Below, in pieces: positions 58,821 to 64,000 of a DNA stretch of 64,000 bases; the first letter of the stretch is position 1; each line of letters begins with the position of its first letter. The translations under genes and the position numbers were made by a program. Origin of the DNA: Manduca sexta (taxonomy: Eukaryota > Arthropoda > Insecta > Lepidoptera > Sphingidae); assembly GCF_014839805.1 (NCBI RefSeq), contig NC_051137.1, positions 7,925,170 to 7,989,169 on the forward strand, written 5' to 3'. Under the pieces are notes generated by a model that saw only the letters and a list, made by a program, of their open reading frames with translations, did no database searches and was not told the origin of the DNA.

Positions 58821-61800
58821 CTCCACTCGCCAATTCGCACTGTGAAATTAATTTTCTTCGTCTTTATGTAATTTAATTATAAACATTTCAATATGGCGCT
58901 CAGGGAGTTTCCGCTCCGGAGAGAAGTTAAATAGAAACGTTTGATACTTATCTTCTAATACACTTCTGGGATGATTGCGCGATTTAAATGAAATTAACGC
59001 TTTTATTTGTTAAAGTTCAACTCATTAAGGAAGCGTATAACATTCATTTATAATATGGAAATCTGTTTACGTTTTTACCTTTCGTAAAGTTAATTCGTTG
59101 TGTCATATTGTCAATACTAAAAAATGTGATATTTGATTATATTGCAAATCATACATTGTATTTATCATATATTGATTATTAATTTTATTCACTATACGCA
59201 CTTATGTGTATATCAATACGATTATTCTTTTATATTTTTAACTATATTTTAATACAATAGAAATACTGAAAGCATGCATTCAAGATTAATGCACATAAAA
59301 ATCATCAGTATCTAGATCAGTAGTTGTTCAAAGTATTTTTATTGAATAGCTGTCGTTGAATGACATTCCATCTGCAAAATTAAAAGTATCTATTTGTGCT
59401 GAATGCACAGTTAACAGATGCCCTGCCGTTGGTACAATTTTACTCTTAAACCGTTCACGCTCCGGCGACGAGAGGCGACATCAAACATACACGCAGTTCC
59501 TGCAAACCTTTTGCCAGCTTATCTCCCATTCACTGTCTCTATCTCCGCAGAGCATCTACAACCCGCCCCATTGTCGTATGTTTATTAAATTTCATTTTAG
59601 TTTGTACAACAACACTTTTGTCGGCCGCTTTTTGTGATAGTTTGGGACATTTTACGGATGGATTAGTTCGTGACGTCTGCTTTTATATAAGGCCGACGAC
59701 GACGTCTTTTTATGTCACAGGTATTACGGTTGGTATTTCACGTATTATGTCATAACAGACAAGTACTCGAGCCACTCGGTGCTTCGTACTTTTTGTCGCT
59801 CTATTTTATTATAAATTGAATTCTGTGTTGACAATATCACTGTAAACATCCTAAGTATCTTTTGTACGGCGTTAAATAATAGTTATATTTTAAGACCCCA
59901 GTTGAATAGAATCGGCGACGTTGCTGAGCGTTTTTAATTATAGCAGACGGATGTGAAGTCAAATGGGTTTTTCAAGACGATAATAATAATGTAAGTGTGT
60001 TATGTCAACTTCCAAAAATAGGATTGGTCCCAAAACTACGTCTTAGATTAAACAATTCAGCCCTACGTTAGTACTAAAAGCAATAAGACTTACAAGTCCG
60101 CCCCTACCAAAACAATCCTGTATCTCGGTGTGTTCACTAATGGCGCAAGTTCGACAGTCGAAGTTAGTTCGAGTGTTCTACGGCTGCAATAAAGATAAAT
60201 CCAGCAATAATATGTTCGGTTGGCCTTACGTGTGGGATCGCTTGGGCACCAAATTGAATTTGCATGGCGTCTTAAGTCGACACCGATTGAGACGTGGGGC
60301 GCTCGCTGTCTCATTTAGTGGACGCTTACGCGTTCACCAGTGTTTAGGATGTGATTACGAACTTGAGCCTTTTGTATCTATTGGATCCTCGCTAGCTTCC
60401 CAGCCGCACAGATAATGAACACGTGTTGCCGAACTCCACTGTAATTGCGATGTTAATTTACGTTAGATTATTCAACATTTTTTTCATTAAGCTGAGTAGA
60501 CCAATTGATGTCAATACTCAAGGTTAATGTTTGGAATTTTATAAAAGACGTTGTTTGTGTTTTGTGGCTTTGCGAGCGTCAAAGAGATTTACTGTAATCA
60601 AATTCTTGTGTCTTAATCCGACATAAAAAGGACCTAACTATATGTTATACGACAGCAATATTAACTACTATATGCCAAACATCCAAACCAGAACAGATTT
60701 CACATTTCTAACAAAGACCCAAAATACACAACAATCAGTCTTACTTATAATTTCGCAAAGCTTTGCTTAGTTATAACACAAATTTACTCGATCAGCTGTA
60801 AGTCAAAAACCCGCCATCTTGCTTCTTAATAAGATTTAAACTAGGTAACCGGTGATGTTTTTGACAGCTATTTAAGCAATTCTTAACGCTAAAATAAGTT
60901 TATAAGTAAGATTAAATATGTTTAATATGCGTTCAAGCGATAATTTTTCTTATAAATATTCTTTATTTATACCCCTTCCTTAACAATTGATGTCCACGTT
61001 CAATTTCATCAACATATGAAGCCCTTATTTATTAAGACATCACCGCGATACGTGAGCAGTAATCTGCCACAGTGTAAGGCGCACTAATCCAGCCGCCGCA
61101 GGGCCAGCGCCGTATGAAAGGACGTTCCTTATCCTTTGAGCCTGCTGTTTACCAGACATTAAACAGATAACAACTCCGCTGATACCGCCCGCCCAGATTA
61201 GAACCGGTCACCGTAATCCGAATTTCGATTACTTTCATTCAATATTTCGGAGTGCTTAATTCGTGTTGAATGTCGGATAAAAAAGAATTTTGTTTTTGGA
61301 ATTTTATATTTTACTAAATTTGTATGTAGCAATTGATGTAGAAATGTTAGCTGTACAAGTGATTAATTCTACTATTGAAATAATGATTTGATCTTATGTT
61401 TAAAAGAATAACAAATACAAACCAAACTGTTGACCATATGAACTTTTGCAGTAAATAAAAAGACAGGCACCGGTTCGAAAAAATAATCAAATTAACACGG
61501 ACAAATAGTAATCAAGTTATTTTATATGAAATGCTGCAAAATTATTGTCCTTCTTTGACTATAAGTATCAAGATTCATAACATATATATCTAATTAGGAA
61601 ATTTTATATAAATACTGATGATCCCACATTATCTACTTGGTTTTCGAAACTTGTAAAGTCAAATATGATTTTTTTCTGGTTTATGTATCCTATATTTTTA
61701 CTAATCCTGCTTGTTTAAAATGTACTAATTTTATTATAATTCTTATTTTTGATTCAATATGATATGGCCACATCTTGATACATAGCTACTACATATTTGG

Positions 61801-62163
61801 CAAGAAATTTATTCTAGAACTGCATCATATATACACGTAAAATAAAGCTATAAACCAATAATAATAAGGTTAATAAGGTCTATTGACATGGCAATTCTCC
61901 CTTCTTAAACTAGAAAGTATATCATAACAAAAGGACAATATTCTTAATAGAATGACTTGATACGCTCAAATTATTGTTGCGTCCAAAACACATACATTTC
62001 GAACAATAAGGAAATACAGAATTGTACCAATAAATATTATAACATATTACATTGACATAAAGATTTTCTAAATTATTTATTTTTAGTTATCTTGATTTTT
62101 TTTATAAAAACTAATACTGCGTTATTGAAATACGCTGAATATTAAGAATAAATATGTGCTCTA
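58821..62163. other. Non-coding stretch; possible retroelement fragment at 60060-60420
   Basis: No supported gene. The GC-moderate segment 60060-60420 has a 95-codon plus frame (60128-60415) and a sharply non-AT composition. Phrases such as GTGTGGGATCGCTTGGGCAC followed by CAAATTGAATTTGCATGG give an impression of an LTR-retroelement leader, but I cannot find paired LTRs, so it is not called. A GC patch lies at 61085-61200. Confidence 0.35.
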
Positions 62164-62164
62164 T

Positions 62165-62475
62165 CAGCTATATCTTAGTTGGATGTCTGGACTGCGGAGA
62201 TGAATGACCAGTTTCAAATCCCAAGGGCACACACCTCTGACTTCTCGAAAATTATGTGTGTATTCTTTGTGAATTACCGCTTGCTTTCGGCGAAGGAAAA
62301 CATCATGAGGAAACTTACATACCTGAAAAGTGCTGAATAGAAATTTTGAAGGTGTGTAAAGTCTACCAATACGCACTAGGCCAGCGTGGTGAACTAACTT
62401 ATCCCCCTATGTAGTAGAAGCCTGTGCTTAGCAATGGGACAGTATATAATACAAGGCCGATATTATTATATGTAT
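62165..62475 (+). mobile_element. tRNA-derived SINE, copy 4 (most decayed head)
   Basis: The A-box region (TATCTTAGTTGG) is changed and the B-box region is damaged (GACCAGTTTCAAATCCC, with a short deletion before it). The body and 3' end (AGTATATAATACAAGGCCGATATTATTATA) match the other copies. A minus frame across it is incidental. Confidence 0.85.
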
Positions 62476-64000
62476 TCTATATATAAGATGATACCTACAG
62501 TTAAAATAAACTCATAATAACCCCGAACGTGTTAAACCAGCCGATCGTGTACCATACTGTCATCCCTCCGCGGTGCAGACAGCGCTGTACAAACACACGC
62601 GCTCGTGCATGAAATGACATCGCCAATGATACACCCCCAACGAATTTAATAAATCAAACACATGGATGATACGTGTTGCGCGACCGTTGAGGCACTGTAA
62701 TGAGTGGATTTGAATTTAGAATTTTGTTTTTTTTAAGGTTTATATATAATTGGCAAAGTAACAAACAATAAAGTAACAAATAAAAATATTCTTACCAGCC
62801 TCCAATCGCGCGAACTAATTATGGTTCTAATGTATTCATTCGTAGAACATGCATAATGAATAATGATAGGTTTTCCAACATTGATTTTTTTATGATTCAA
62901 TAAGATCAGTTAAAAAGGCTATTTTAGATTCCATTATATCAATGTCTGAGATTTATAATATTTAAACGCTCAAGTAAAATACTTCAGCGTTTAAATCGTA
63001 CTTTTTGATATTTTCATTTAATTTTGTATATTAACTGTATTTATTTCATTACCTTCTTTTGTATCCGCTGTCTTCTTTACGTGCTAAATGTCTGTGGAAA
63101 CTTTATTGGATTGTGTGTTACCTATTTTATCTAGTTTATATGTGCACTATTGTTCTGTTAGTTTCCTTAGTAAATAAAATAAATAAATAAGTAACGGAAT
63201 ACCATTAAAGTTATTAACCAACTACAAAAGCGAGAGGTTATTTTTATTTATTCATCGCATTTTTTTATGTTTGTTCAGCGATAATTTTTTACTCCGTAGT
63301 CAAATTTAAACGTATATTTTTGTGTTCGATTTCGTAAAGCTTCGAAGTGGTCCTATTTTAATTTGATTATTACATGATCTTGGACTTCGAAGATGCAGCA
63401 GGGAAGTCATAAAACTAAAATAAGATCAGAATGATGATTTTTGTAATGCTTTTAATTAGATAAGTTATCGTCTGAGCTAAGTAACAAACTAGTGTATAAA
63501 AATACCCAACGCCAAACAAATACGTAATGTGCACATGAACATAATAACACGAATTGGAAAATTTACATTGTTTGCGTTTTAGTGGTTTGTTATTAAATTA
63601 GTTTTTAGAGTCGGTTTTTTAAAACAATTATTTTGTTTAAACCATGGATTTTTTTGCTGTAATAAGTCGATATAATAAAAAACATAAAGAAATGACATAA
63701 TATAAAACTTTATATTTTGTTATTCATTAGATCTTATCAGATATTCCGATTGCAGTCGATAAGGTAGGTACTTATAAGAAAATAAAAGGCACTTTATTCT
63801 AAATCTGATAAAATATAAAATTTGTCAATAACTTCAACGACTGAAAGTAAGCAAACTTCCCGTAGGAAGTAACTTATAATATTAATAAAATATAATTTGC
63901 ATACTGTGTAATATAAAACTTTCCTAATTTTCTTCGTCTCAAAAGTATTTCTTTGATTTCATTTTCCCCCTGTATATATCCCATTATATATAAAGTACAA
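62476..64000. other. Non-coding AT-rich end of window; possible LINE tail
   Basis: No gene. A GC patch is at 62560-62640. The segment 63055-63190 ends in AAATAAAATAAATAAATAAG and may be the 3' tail of a LINE, but no coding remnant supports it. The remainder is AT-rich to the window end. Confidence 0.4.

Noticed and set aside
60060..60420. Possible LTR-retroelement leader region
   Set aside because: No paired LTRs, polypurine tract or gag/pol coding nearby. The impression rests on composition and one phrase.
1..64000. CRISPR arrays, bacterial operons, rRNA
   Set aside because: No regularly spaced direct repeats, Shine-Dalgarno-led gene strings or rRNA-like sequence anywhere. Composition and repeats are insect nuclear.

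Overview
The window looks like insect nuclear DNA, most probably from a moth or butterfly. It is AT-rich with scattered short GC-rich blocks. It carries four copies of one tRNA-derived SINE (intact copies have a TAGCCTAGTTGG-type A box and a GGTTCAAATCC-type B box, with a 3' end near AATACAGGGCTGAT and a TTA-rich tail). It also carries several repeat fragments that I recognise as typical of Lepidoptera, for example those opening with ACTAGCTT..GC. There is no sign of bacterial organisation, rRNA, functional tRNA or CRISPR. Species and chromosome cannot be read from the sequence.

Most of the 64 kb is gene-poor. The best-supported genes are two small tandem genes on the minus strand at 25351-26227 and 28192-29324. 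Each has a short first exon coding for a signal peptide, a phase-1 intron, and a second exon coding for a six-cysteine module followed by a long low-complexity tail. The cysteine spacing is identical in the two (C-x8-C-x3-C-x13-C-x-C-x-C) while almost everything else has diverged. I assembled both gene models by hand. This small secreted family, which I cannot match to a named one, is the main finding.

Two broken genes lie elsewhere on the minus strand. One at about 42171-43191 is a member of the insect-allergen-repeat (G12 / nitrile-specifier-like) family, with frameshifts, a stop codon and a foldback repeat inside it. One at about 1130-2015 resembles the 3' end of a carboxylesterase. Three weaker coding candidates are at 7316-7422, 30231-30419 and 53138-53387.

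Mobile DNA includes a 598-bp nonautonomous DNA transposon with pogo/Tigger-like CAGT ends and TA target-site duplication (10356-10953), four SINE copies, a LINE reverse-transcriptase C-terminal remnant (41300-41900), and many short repeat tails, densest at 41-47 kb.

The rest is non-coding. It contains GC-rich islands beside TAATTA-type motifs and a few recognisable transcription-factor motifs: an RFX X-box palindrome at 54841, paired ETS motifs at 40205-40273 and a CRE at 20023. This could be regulatory DNA around or inside a large developmental gene lying mostly outside the window, but that is inference.
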